From Bacteroidota bacterium (lineage in GTDB: Bacteria; Bacteroidota; Bacteroidia; JABEUT01), in the NCBI GenBank assembly GCA_013289165.1, contig JABDAL010000012.1, forward strand, positions 1-48,883: DNA of 48,883 nucleotides, given 5' to 3'. The stretch's first letter is position 1. Each line of letters starts with the position of its first letter. A program made the translations under genes and the position numbers. Below the pieces are notes generated by a model, which made no database searches, was not told the origin of the DNA, and saw only the letters and a list, made by a program, of their open reading frames with translations. Shown here one piece after another: positions 28,165 through 35,930 of this stretch.

Positions 28165-28250
28165 GTCACCTCCGAAGCCCGCCCGGCTGAACCGTTCGGA
28201 CAGGTGCAGCTTCGCGGTTACGGGTCCCACAAGCCCCGCGAGTCCCAAAT
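28165..28250. other. GC-rich structured intergenic segment
   Basis: Within the 260-base gap between the small membrane protein and the MBL hydrolase, about 80 bases are strikingly GC-rich in an AT-rich genome (CCTCCGAAGCCCGCCCGGCTG and onward). TCGCGG (28,212-28,217) pairs with CCGCGA (28,236-28,241) around an inner GGG/CCC pair. A short ORF in the opposite direction is only a shadow. No tRNA- or riboswitch-like consensus was recognised. Confidence 0.4.
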
Positions 28251-28304
28251 TTATTAAAATAGTTCTATCAAATCCCCGTCCTATTAATTTATACTGAGTT
28301 AAAT

Positions 28305-29342
28305 ATGGGGATAATAAAAGCAATGGGTAAAAACCCAAGGGGAGAAAGATTACGAAAGATTGAAAAATCTTTTAATTATAGAGAAGGAATTTTTCAAAAT
28401 ATAAGTCCCAGCCCCGTGATGGTTGAAAAAGGAGATTTCTTAAAAACATTCAAAAAATTTCTAAAGAAGCCTAAAAATACATTACCTCCCGGCCCGCTAC
28501 CATCCATAAAAACAGATTTGAAAAACTTGCCTGGCGGAAACCCTGTGCTGGTTTGGTTCGGGCATTCATCCTATATTTTAAAAATAGAAGGAAAACATAT
28601 CCTGGTTGATCCGGTATTTAGCGGATATGCTGCTCCGTTTAAATTCAAGTCGGCAAAAAGCTTTGATGGAACCAATGTGTACACGGTAGATGATATGCCA
28701 CCGATAGATATTCTCCTTATCACACACGACCATTATGACCACTTAGACTATAAAACAGTTTCAAAATTAAATCCAAAATATATTGTAACCTCGCTGGGTG
28801 TGGCTTCGCATCTTGAGTACTGGGGCCTTAATATGGATAAGGTTACTGAGCTTGATTGGAATGATAAGACAGAGATAATACCAGGAATAACATTTATTTC
28901 AAAAACAGCCAGGCACTTTTCAGGACGTGGATTTAAACGTGCAAAAACATTATGGGCTTCATTCATACTTAAAACCAAAAATCATTCCATCTACATAGGC
29001 GCTGATAGCGGATATGACAAACATTTTAAAGAAATAGGCGAACAATATGGCGCGTTTGACCTTGCCATCCTGGAATCAGGGCAATATAATGAGGCGTGGA
29101 AAAATATCCACATGATGCCGGAAGAAACCGTTCAGGCTGGCATAGATTTAAAAGCAAGGGTACTGTTGCCTGTGCACTGGGGCAAGTTCTCCTTAGCTCT
29201 GCATCCGTGGAACGAGCCCATTGAACGTGTGATTAAGAAAGCGGAAGAACTTAAAGTAAATATGACTACACCCATGCTTGGCGAACCTGTGATAATAGGT
29301 AAGGACTACCCAACAAACAAATGGTGGAGAGAAGTTATATGA
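28305..29342 (+). CDS. MBL-fold metallo-hydrolase (UlaG/NAPE-PLD-like)
   Basis: 345 residues, no signal peptide. The metallo-beta-lactamase motif HxHxDH is THDHYDHLDYKT. An upstream strand holds NPVLVWFGHSSYILKIEGKHILVDPVF, the N-terminal pattern of the lactonase-like 'L-ascorbate-6-phosphate lactonase/NAPE-PLD' branch. Further metal ligands are in TARHFSGRGF, SIYIGADSGY (aspartate bridge) and LLPVHWGKFSLALHPWNEP. The substrate cannot be derived from sequence; relatives hydrolyse lactones or phospholipids. Starts at ATG 28,305 and 28,323 are both possible. It is 56 bases upstream of the TetX-like gene on the same strand. Confidence 0.87.
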   Translation: MGIIKAMGKNPRGERLRKIEKSFNYREGIFQNISPSPVMVEKGDFLKTFKKFLKKPKNTLPPGPLPSIKTDLKNLPGGNPVLVWFGHSSYILKIEGKHILVDPVFSGYAAPFKFKSAKSFDGTNVYTVDDMPPIDILLITHDHYDHLDYKTVSKLNPKYIVTSLGVASHLEYWGLNMDKVTELDWNDKTEIIPGITFISKTARHFSGRGFKRAKTLWASFILKTKNHSIYIGADSGYDKHFKEIGEQYGAFDLAILESGQYNEAWKNIHMMPEETVQAGIDLKARVLLPVHWGKFSLALHPWNEPIERVIKKAEELKVNMTTPMLGEPVIIGKDYPTNKWWREVI

Positions 29343-29398
29343 TTTTATTTGGTTCTAGCAGTATCCATAACCACCCTATCATGAGATAAACAGCAGCA

Positions 29399-30535
29399 AT
29401 GAATACAATAAATAATAAAAAAATAGCTATTGTAGGTGGAGGGCCGGGTGGCTTAACTCTTGCACGGCTTTTACAAATGAAAGGCGCAAATGTAAAAGTG
29501 TATGAACGAGATTTTAATAAAGATGCACGGGTGCAGGGCACAACACTTGACTTGCATGAAGAGTCCGGCTTGAAGGCATTGCGCCAGGCACATTTGTTAG
29601 ATGAGTTTAAAAAGAAGTATCGTCCGGGTGCAGATAAACTGATTATTGTTAATGAAAAGGCAGAAATATTTTTTTCTGACCATGAAGAAAAGCCGGAAGA
29701 AGATTTTGGGAGCGAACATTTCCGCCCCGAAATTGACAGAGGCCCGCTAAGGAAAATGCTGCTCGAATCGTTGCAACCCAATACGGTTATGTGGGATAGC
29801 CAATTTGTTTCAATGGAGAAAGAAGGCGGTGGCTGGCTGTTGCATTTTAAAAACAAAGCTTCGGCTTATGCAGATATTGTTATCGGTGCTGATGGAGCTA
29901 ATTCTAAAATTCGTCCGTACATTACAGGTATAAAACCTTTTTATTCGGGCGTGTCCGGTGTATTGAGCGTAGAAGGGGTATATAATTCTGAAACAACAGT
30001 TCCAAAAATTCATAACCTTTTGAAAGGTGGAAAAATAATGGCTTTTGGTGGCGGAAAATGTTTTACCGTAGCCGCCAAAGGCGATGGAGATTTGGCTTTT
30101 TACGTCTCCTATAAAGTAGATGAAAGTCGGCTGAGAAATGTAGATTTTTCTGATAAAGAACAAGTGCTTGCGTGGTTTAGAAGCGATTTTGCAGAATGGG
30201 ACAATATGTGGCTCGAGCTGTTTGAAAATGCCGAAACCACTTTTATTCCCATCCCGATTTATAGCATGCCCTTAGACCAAACATGGCAGGCTTTGCCCAA
30301 CCTTACCATGCTGGGCGATGCGGCGCATCTAATGCCACCCTTTGCAGGCGAGGGTGTAAATATGGCGATGCTCGATGCATTAGAATTAAGCGATTGTTTG
30401 TACAACGAAAATTTCAGTGATATACAAACTGCTATTGCTTCTTTCGAAAACCAAATGCGAAAAAGAGCTGCAGAGGCAGCACAAGGGTCTTTAGAAAATG
30501 GAGATAAGATGCATAGTGTAACATTGGTAAGATAA
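29399..30535 (+). CDS. FAD-dependent monooxygenase, TetX-like
   Basis: 378 residues of the class A flavoprotein monooxygenase family. The dinucleotide-binding motif is IAIVGGGPGGLTLARLLQMKG at residues ~8-28, followed by YERD. The region VQGTTLDLHEESGLKALRQA is very like TetX (G-TLDLH...G..A). The second FAD motif is GDAAHLMPPFAGEGVNMAMLDALEL. TetX enzymes hydroxylate tetracycline at C11a; many relatives act on other aromatic substrates. The C-terminus stops at QGSLENGDKMHSVTLVR, a little short of the usual bridging helix of TetX, just before a repeat that looks like a mobile-element end. Resistance activity is a possibility, not a conclusion. Confidence 0.82.
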   Translation: MNTINNKKIAIVGGGPGGLTLARLLQMKGANVKVYERDFNKDARVQGTTLDLHEESGLKALRQAHLLDEFKKKYRPGADKLIIVNEKAEIFFSDHEEKPEEDFGSEHFRPEIDRGPLRKMLLESLQPNTVMWDSQFVSMEKEGGGWLLHFKNKASAYADIVIGADGANSKIRPYITGIKPFYSGVSGVLSVEGVYNSETTVPKIHNLLKGGKIMAFGGGKCFTVAAKGDGDLAFYVSYKVDESRLRNVDFSDKEQVLAWFRSDFAEWDNMWLELFENAETTFIPIPIYSMPLDQTWQALPNLTMLGDAAHLMPPFAGEGVNMAMLDALELSDCLYNENFSDIQTAIASFENQMRKRAAEAAQGSLENGDKMHSVTLVR

Positions 30536-30595
30536 TTCTGATTGACTATCGGAAACTTTGTACCAAATAAGAGCTAATTTTCCATGGTGACTACG

Positions 30596-30637
30596 CAGTT
30601 GAGACACGTCGGCAGTTTTGTTTCAGTTGAGCCACGT
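30596..30637. repeat. 14-bp direct repeat pair, possible relic of a transposon end
   Basis: CAGTTGAGACACGT (30,596-30,609) and CAGTTGAGCCACGT (30,624-30,637) differ at one base and start 28 bases apart. Short tandem-spaced repeats near a terminus are typical of IS21-type ends. No transposase is present. It lies between the TetX-like gene and the RES gene. Confidence 0.35.
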
Positions 30638-30666
30638 GCTTAAATGGAAAAATTTCAATATAGAAC

Positions 30667-31575
30667 TTACCCGTTTTTAGCTTTTTGTTGAGCTATATGA
30701 TTTTGAACCAATTTGTGAAACTCCGCACTATTATCATAGATAATCTTGTTATTGGGTATATCAAAATTCGTAATCGGGTCATACAGGTCCTGCACGTTTA
30801 AAATGCCGACGTTTGCTGGCGGAGGTTTACCATACAACGTTTCAATAACAGTAGTTGCTCTTACTGAGATTAAATCAAAACGGTCTAATACTATTGAATT
30901 TACTATTGCTATGTTAGTAACTTCATATTTATTTTGTACACTTGGATACATGATAGCCTCTATTCTTTGCCCTTCTGGACTTTTTGATTTTAAAAGTACT
31001 GACGAAAAATGGGCACTAAACAAGTATTCTCTCGGTTTATCCTTTTGCACAGGTTTTATATATTCTTCAGTTAGGAATTTAAGTATCGAATCGACAATTT
31101 GGGCTAGTATTGGGTCGGTTTTTTCCATCTCAAGTAGATAACCGTCATATGCTTCTTTGGATTCCTTATTAGCGCTTACAACATCTGGATGATGGAAAAT
31201 GCAAGTTCCAAGTAATGATTTGCCAGGTTTTAAATGCCATTCTGTAAGAGTTATAAAATCGTTTTTTACAGGTTTTGTTTCCAAGATTGCTGTTTTAATA
31301 AATAATGAACTATAAAAGACACTTTCTCCTGGGAAGTTACATCTTCCATATGTTGATTTATTTTCAGGTGGACCAAGTAAATCAGAAATTTTTTCTAACC
31401 TGCCATCTCCTTTTTGAGTTGGAATGAATTTATTAAATGATATTCTAAAAAGTTTTGTCGGTTCAATGGGTCTAAAATAGCGGAGACATTCAAAATATCT
31501 AACCAAGTCATCAACGATTTTAAGAGAATAGTAGAATTGACTTACCCTGGATAAAAAGGCTATGTAAGGTAACAA
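30667..31575 (-). CDS. RES-domain protein
   Basis: About 300 residues. The central block LFRISFNKF...ISDLLGPPENKSTYGRCNFPGESVFYSS followed by IKTAILETKP matches the RES family pattern (R-I..., GR.N..G...FY.S....TA..E). RES toxins are ARTase-fold enzymes that hydrolyse NAD+, but the family also has longer, poorly studied members such as this. There is no ATG near the start; the track's TTG at 31,596 lies in foreign sequence. The codon TTG at 31,575-31,573 (then LPYIAFLSRVSQFYYS) is shared with a second partial copy at 34.9 kb and is the best candidate start. No Xre-type antitoxin is adjacent. The gene may be 5' damaged. Confidence 0.6.
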   Translation of the reverse strand: MLPYIAFLSRVSQFYYSLKIVDDLVRYFECLRYFRPIEPTKLFRISFNKFIPTQKGDGRLEKISDLLGPPENKSTYGRCNFPGESVFYSSLFIKTAILETKPVKNDFITLTEWHLKPGKSLLGTCIFHHPDVVSANKESKEAYDGYLLEMEKTDPILAQIVDSILKFLTEEYIKPVQKDKPREYLFSAHFSSVLLKSKSPEGQRIEAIMYPSVQNKYEVTNIAIVNSIVLDRFDLISVRATTVIETLYGKPPPANVGILNVQDLYDPITNFDIPNNKIIYDNSAEFHKLVQNHIAQQKAKNG

Positions 31576-31583
31576 ATTTCTTA
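31478..31583. repeat. 106-bp direct repeat, copy 1
   Basis: Starts TAGCGGAGACATTCAAAATA and ends AACAAATTTCTTA. It matches 34,876-34,981 at 105 of 106 positions (one A/G difference in CCCTGGATAA versus CCCTGGGTAA). It covers the 5' end of the RES coding region. Confidence 0.95.
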
Positions 31584-31889
31584 CTCTACTATACAAAGCG
31601 ATGGCAGCAGTGTTTGGGTACAGGGTGTAACCACTTCAACTGATTTCCCAACACTTAAGCCCACATGCGGATTTTTTCAAGACACATTAGGCGCCGGGGG
31701 ACGGATGTATTTATTTTACAATTCGATACAACAGGGGTGCGCAAATGGGCTACCTATTATGGCGTTGATATTGAGAATGACGGTAGCTATGCCTGGAGCG
31801 ATGGAAAAAACTTATTTGTGGCGGGAGATGCCAGAGATCAGAGATACCCATTAATGAACCCGGGAGGAGGTGTCTATTACTTAGACTAG
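31584..31889 (+). pseudogene. SBBP beta-propeller repeat fragment, frameshifted
   Basis: Immediately after repeat copy 1 the plus strand encodes STIQSDGSSVWVQGVTTSTD, then FPTLKPTCGFFQDTLGAG. A shift at GGGGGACGG (near 31,695) moves the reading into the track ORF, TDVFILQFDTTGVRKWATYY, ending PLMNPGGGVYYLD. Together these are one and a half units of the SBBP repeat family of secreted Bacteroidota proteins. There is no start codon, signal peptide or C-terminal domain, so it is a broken piece of a much larger gene. Confidence 0.72.
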
Positions 31890-32041
31890 GTAAAATAAAT
31901 AAAATATATTTACTTATGAAAAAGATTATATTTTTTATAATAATTAACTAATTGTTCCAAGAGCGTCCCGACCAACTTTAGTCAGGTAGCCCTCAACCCC
32001 ATATACATGAATACTAACCTTCTTTATTAATACTTAATTTT

Positions 32042-32205
32042 ATGATAATCAAAAAAATTGAGATACAAAAATTTAGAGGTTTCAAAAATGTTGAATTTAA
32101 TCTTGGGATAAACAAACAATTATACAGCCAGCTGAGTTATTAGAAAAAGATGCAACCGAAGCAATTCAAGTAATGTTTCTACTGGCTAAATATAAATTTG
32201 GCTAA
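32042..32205 (+). pseudogene. AAA ATPase remnant with internal deletion
   Basis: ATG 32,042 begins MIIKKIEIQKFRGFKNVEFN, the classic first strands of RecF/OLD-like or SMC-like ATPases, but the Walker A loop that should follow is gone. After NLGINKQL the frame hits a stop (TAG in GAGTTATTAG). In the next frame an end-like sequence, QPAELLEKDATEAIQVMFLL then AKYKFG, runs to TAA at 32,205. This looks like the first and last few dozen codons of one gene joined by a deletion. No function is left. Nothing else is recognisable from 32,206 to 32,379. Confidence 0.6.
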
Positions 32206-32379
32206 AACTTATCTTGTATGGAATTTTTACCTTTGGGTTTGCCAAATACATAATTACCATAATTAATTTATTCTTTTGTAGTATTACCTTTTCTCCCTTC
32301 TTCCAACAAATACAAATAATTGACATATTGTGCCAATAAATGCATCTTTTTGTGTAACTGTTAGTTTACATTTTATCAG

Positions 32380-32387
32380 TATGTTTG
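32380..32387 (+). promoter_or_regulatory. -7 element of the beta-helix protein gene
   Basis: TATGTTTG is a perfect TAnnTTTG, 45 bases upstream of ATG 32,433. No clear -33 element was found at the ideal distance. Confidence 0.4.
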
Positions 32388-32432
32388 TACGTAATTTATA
32401 TTAGAATAACACCAATAAATTTTAAGTGAATC

Positions 32433-34436
32433 ATGAATAAATTTTTACAATTCTTTAAAAATTACACATATTCAATTATGTTACTGTTTAGTTGTGTTCT
32501 GTTAGCGCCTGAAGCAGCAGACTGCCAGACCATATTATATGTTACCCCAACAGGTAAAAAAACGAATACGGGGCAAAATTCATGGTCTAACGCGACTACA
32601 TTAACCCAAGCACTTCTTAATGCTCCAGGAATTGGCCCTAATGTTCAAATATGGGTTGCAACAGGCGGAGCAGCAGGAGCTATTTATACGCCAACATCAA
32701 ATGCGGCTTTGGGTTATACCACATTTTCTATTCCGAGCGGAGTAAAATTGTACGGTGGCTTTTCCGGTAATGAAAAATCTATAGCAGGCAGAAAATGCTC
32801 AGGCAATACTTTTGCCTGCACCACAACACTTAGTGCTTCCAATGCTCGCGGGTCTAATATTATTACTATTCAAGGGGAGGGTAATGTTATTAATGGTTTT
32901 ACCCTGCAAGGTCAAAAAAATACTAATACAAGCAGTGCAACGTCAAATACAACATCAGGTGCAATGGTTATAGCTTCGCCCAACAATGTTATTGAGAAAA
33001 ATGATACCGTGGAGAATTGTATTTTCGAAAATAATAATGTATCCTCCAATGCGATTACAGGTGCTAATGCAGGAAGTGCTATTTTATATCTTGTATATGT
33101 TAACGGAGGTGCTATTTATATAGGCCCGTCTATGACTGCTGTTATACTAAATTCAGTTTTTGAAAATAATAAGGCAACACTCGGAGGAGCTATTTATTGT
33201 AAAGGTAATATGAAAGACAGCGGGTGTTATTTCATTCAAGATACCGGTGTTTCCATTCCCAACACTCTATTGTGTCCAGCGGGTCTTACCTACCCTAAAG
33301 GCTTATATGAATCTATCCCCGGCAACGGTGCTGCCATTTATATTAGTGCAGGTTCTACCAAACACCAATTTGTAAATTGTGCTTTTATCCTCAATTCAAG
33401 TACTATTGCAAACAATGTAACTCCCAATACTGAAGGGGGCGCAATTTATTTCAGCGGTGCTACAAATGCCGGAGATTCAATAGTAAATTGTATTTTCTGC
33501 GGTAATCAAGCGCAAACAGGGGGGGCTATTGGTAATGCGGGCTCTAATTTGAATATCTATAATTGTACCTTTTATGCTAACGAAGCTTTATCCAATACTT
33601 TTGCAGGAGGTGCAATATCTATAGCAAATAAGCAAACTGTAAATATTGTCAATAATACATTTTATGATAATGAAAATGGTATTACTACACCCGATGATAT
33701 ATATCCCAATCCTTCCAATCCAACCATTCCGCCCATTCAAAATACAGGCACGTGTAATCTATATAATAATATTTTAGAGTATACAATTAAGCCCTTTCCC
33801 AATGGTAATTTATCTGGCGGGGCTGATTATCTTAATCAGATTTTTGCGAACGCTCCTTTAAACCCAATTTCCTACCCAGCTACTGCTATTCAAAATCTCG
33901 CAGGTTCCACCAATAACTGGGGTGCTCCTGATAATTGTATTTCACTGATGCCCGGTTGCAGCTCGCCGGCCATAGGCGCCGGTACCACCACCACGCCCAC
34001 TTTTACCAATAAGACAGGAGCCACTGTTCCTGTTACAAACGCTATTTCACCCCCATCCATAGATTTTTCAGGAAACAGCCGCAACGGGAGAAATGACATT
34101 GGTGCATTTCAAGATACCATAGCCTGGCACGTTCGTTTAGAAATGTTTACTACACTTCCAGGAAAGCTATCACGAAACTTAACATATACATTTACCGCTT
34201 ATTACAGCACTCCGGGAGCTACAGTAACAAATTTTACGATAGACGGAAAAAAACCTACAATCCCTTGTACTGTTAATACTATATCACCATCCGAGGTTCA
34301 ATACGGTTATTCCCTATCATACCCAGTGTCCCTTCCGTCGGGTCTTCATACCATAACATTTACTCTGACAAGCAACGCCAACTGTGTTAATCCGAAAAAT
34401 TTCAGTAAATCCATAACGGAAAATATTTATTATTAG
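32433..34436 (+). CDS. secreted right-handed beta-helix protein (choice-of-anchor Q type)
   Basis: 667 residues. The signal segment (YSIMLLFSCVLLAPEAADCQ) is followed by TILYVTPTGKKTNTGQNSWSNATTLTQALLNAP, the standard opening of polymorphic-outer-membrane-type and choice-of-anchor Q proteins. Repeated turns such as GGAIYIGPSMTAVILNSVFENNKATLGGAIYC, EGGAIYFSGATNAGDSIVNCIFCGNQAQTGGAIGN and GGAISIANKQTVNIVNNTFYDN build a parallel beta-helix. The last ~100 residues form a separate beta domain ending NFSKSITENIYY. I see no T9SS sorting signature, unlike most surface proteins here. It lies inside the segment enclosed by the 106-bp repeats and is the only complete large gene in it. Confidence 0.78.
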   Translation: MNKFLQFFKNYTYSIMLLFSCVLLAPEAADCQTILYVTPTGKKTNTGQNSWSNATTLTQALLNAPGIGPNVQIWVATGGAAGAIYTPTSNAALGYTTFSIPSGVKLYGGFSGNEKSIAGRKCSGNTFACTTTLSASNARGSNIITIQGEGNVINGFTLQGQKNTNTSSATSNTTSGAMVIASPNNVIEKNDTVENCIFENNNVSSNAITGANAGSAILYLVYVNGGAIYIGPSMTAVILNSVFENNKATLGGAIYCKGNMKDSGCYFIQDTGVSIPNTLLCPAGLTYPKGLYESIPGNGAAIYISAGSTKHQFVNCAFILNSSTIANNVTPNTEGGAIYFSGATNAGDSIVNCIFCGNQAQTGGAIGNAGSNLNIYNCTFYANEALSNTFAGGAISIANKQTVNIVNNTFYDNENGITTPDDIYPNPSNPTIPPIQNTGTCNLYNNILEYTIKPFPNGNLSGGADYLNQIFANAPLNPISYPATAIQNLAGSTNNWGAPDNCISLMPGCSSPAIGAGTTTTPTFTNKTGATVPVTNAISPPSIDFSGNSRNGRNDIGAFQDTIAWHVRLEMFTTLPGKLSRNLTYTFTAYYSTPGATVTNFTIDGKKPTIPCTVNTISPSEVQYGYSLSYPVSLPSGLHTITFTLTSNANCVNPKNFSKSITENIYY

Positions 34437-34643
34437 CCTTTTTATATACACAAACAAGAGACAGCCGGGGGGAAATATGCCTAACACTACACAGATAGCG
34501 ACATTACAAGGCATAGCTGATGAATTATACAAACGAGCTTTATCATATCAAGGACAATAACCGGTAGTGTTCCAAAGTATCACCTGAGGGGAAATTAAAA
34601 TGGGTAAGTCTGAAAGACACATGAAAACTATAAAATACTAAGT
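34437..34643. other. intergenic, no supported gene
   Basis: A 28-codon frame starting ATG 34,477 (MPNTTQIATLQGIADELYKR...) exists, but there is no family match I recognise. It may be a leftover of a longer gene. Nothing else is visible. Confidence 0.4.
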
Positions 34644-34829
34644 ATGAAACTTCAAAAATCCAAACAAACAAGCACTGTAATTACATTGCTATTTTTAGTT
34701 GCATTTTACATCCGTGCAAATGCCCAGGTGTATTATTACTATGATGATAATGGGAACCGCATTGCATCTTCCGAAACTCCTCCTGAACATGCCCCCAAGC
34801 TAAGCGTGAAACCCTTTTTTAGTCATTGA
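34644..34829 (+). CDS. short secreted protein with RHS-type 'YDDNGNR' start, probably truncated
   Basis: 61 residues. The signal peptide (STVITLLFLVAFYIRANA) is followed by QVYYYYDDNGNRIASSETPPEHAP. Bacteroidota often have secreted proteins of 150-250 residues that start in this way (signal peptide, then 'Y.YD..GNR') and end in a T9SS sorting domain. Here the sequence stops after KPFFSH, 46 bases before the second 106-bp repeat, so it is likely the front part of such a gene. Function unknown. Confidence 0.5.
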   Translation: MKLQKSKQTSTVITLLFLVAFYIRANAQVYYYYDDNGNRIASSETPPEHAPKLSVKPFFSH

Positions 34830-34875
34830 ATTTGTCAATATAATAGTATAAGTAATTGAATACCATTACTATTTG

Positions 34876-34981
34876 TAGCGGAGACATTCAAAATATCTAA
34901 CCAAGTCATCAACGATTTTAAGAGAATAGTAGAATTGACTTACCCTGGGTAAAAAGGCTATGTAAGGTAACAAATTTCTTA
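34876..34981. repeat. 106-bp direct repeat, copy 2
   Basis: Second copy of 31,478-31,583 in the same orientation. On the minus strand it encodes only the first ~35 codons of the RES protein, with unrelated sequence on its 3' coding side. Upstream, in the RES frame, a TGA occurs five codons before the TTG, so the native start cannot be further out. Confidence 0.95.
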
Positions 34982-35019
34982 ATCTTCAGAAAGCCTTGTC
35001 AATAAATATATGGTGTTAG

Positions 35020-35511
35020 TTAAAGATTATTCAGAGAAAGTTTCATCCCCGATAATTTTTGCGCACCCACCCCTTTTTGTTGGATAAGAACTTTTAATTT
35101 ATTTCCCATATCCCTCATAAAGGTATTCATAAAAAATACTTTTTCATGTTTGCTCAGCTTACCGGGGGTGCTTTCTTCCATGTTTCTTAAATATTCATTG
35201 AGTCCGAGGGAAAGCAAAAAATGAACCTGGTTTGTAAATCCGCAATAGTCCAATCCGTATTTCATACCCCAATGATAAATAGCTGAAAAATTCACATGAG
35301 ATGTAATATCCTGTTTACCTATATTGTAATATGGGATATCATTTACAGTATGTTTATTATAACATACCAATGTACCATTCCTTCTATTCTGACTATATAA
35401 TTCCCCGGAACTGTATCCATAATCAATTGTAAGAACAAAAGCTTTTGATATACTTGTAGCAATTTCTTTCATCCATTCCAATACTTTAAGGTTTACTTCT
35501 GTACACTTCAC
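35020..35511 (-). pseudogene. MidA-like SAM methyltransferase, C-terminal fragment
   Basis: 163 residues that match the C-terminal part of the MidA/NDUFAF7 (DUF185) methyltransferase family. Visible blocks are EVNLKVLEWMKEIATSISKA, then FVLTIDYGYSSGELYSQNRR, GTLVCYNKHTVNDIPYYNIG, QDITSHVNFSAI and LLSLGLNEYLR. MidA proteins are about 360-400 residues; the N-terminal half with the SAM-binding GxGxG motif is missing. The start MKCT is at the break, directly next to the EamA fragment that runs the other way. It is not expected to be functional. MidA homologs methylate arginine in respiratory complex I assembly. Confidence 0.75.
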
Positions 35512-35516
35512 TCACA

Positions 35517-35750
35517 AAATACAGCATAATATTTATTTGCCTTTCAGGCATTGCAACAGGATTATCCTGGATATTTTATTTTAGAGCATTACAAGTAGGA
35601 AAAGTTTCGCAAGTCGCCCCGGTAGATAAGTTAAGTGTCGCACTCGCTATTATCCTGTCAGTTTTATTTCTAAAGGAGGTGCTGACAATTAAAACCGCTG
35701 TTGGAGCCCTATTGATTATTAGCGGAACAATTGTATTGATCCTTAATTGA
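35517..35750 (+). pseudogene. EamA/DMT-family transporter, C-terminal fragment
   Basis: Open frame without a start codon: KYSIIFICLSGIATGLSWIF, then YFRALQVGKVSQVAPVDKLS, VALAIILSVLFLKEVLTIKT and AVGALLIISGTIVLILN, ending at TGA 35,748-35,750. This is the last ~75 residues of an EamA transporter (the 'G...LSW..Y.RALQ.G..S.VAP.DK' signature followed by two membrane helices). The N-terminal helices are absent. It starts six bases from the broken end of the divergent MidA fragment. Confidence 0.75.
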
Positions 35751-35854
35751 GTATGGCTATTATCTTGCATTTGAATGAAGGATAATCTATTATTATCCAT
35801 TATTCTGTGGGCATTAACCTTTATCAACTTTGACCAAGGACTAATGCTTTAACG

Positions 35855-35883
35855 TTATCCTACTATCCTTATTAACTTCTCCA
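35855..35883. repeat. 29-bp imperfect direct repeat, left copy
   Basis: TTATCCTACTATCCTTATTA continuing ACTTCTCCA. It matches 40,505-40,533 at 26 of 29 positions in the same orientation. It lies just before the promoter of the WYL regulator. Confidence 0.75.
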
Positions 35884-35908
35884 ATAATGGAGGATGCAAT
35901 AAAGTACA

Positions 35909-35916
35909 TATTTTTG
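35909..35916 (+). promoter_or_regulatory. -7 element of WYL regulator gene
   Basis: TATTTTTG is a perfect TAnnTTTG whose last base is the first base of the GTG start in the ORF track. Transcription would begin near 35,922, so ATG 35,931 is the likely real start. Confidence 0.55.
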
Positions 35917-35930
35917 TGAAATACTGCAAG

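Noticed and set aside
28141-28338. Minus-strand 65-residue ORF over the GC-rich patch
   Set aside because: Overlaps the MBL gene start and has no family signal; its open frame follows from high GC content of the patch.
29335-29856. 173-residue minus-strand ORF over the TetX-like gene
   Set aside because: Antisense to conserved FAD-binding codons; no independent support.
30746-31141. 131-residue plus-strand ORF opposite the RES gene
   Set aside because: Conflicts with the RES frame, which shows family motifs; no evidence for a toxin-antitoxin overlap.
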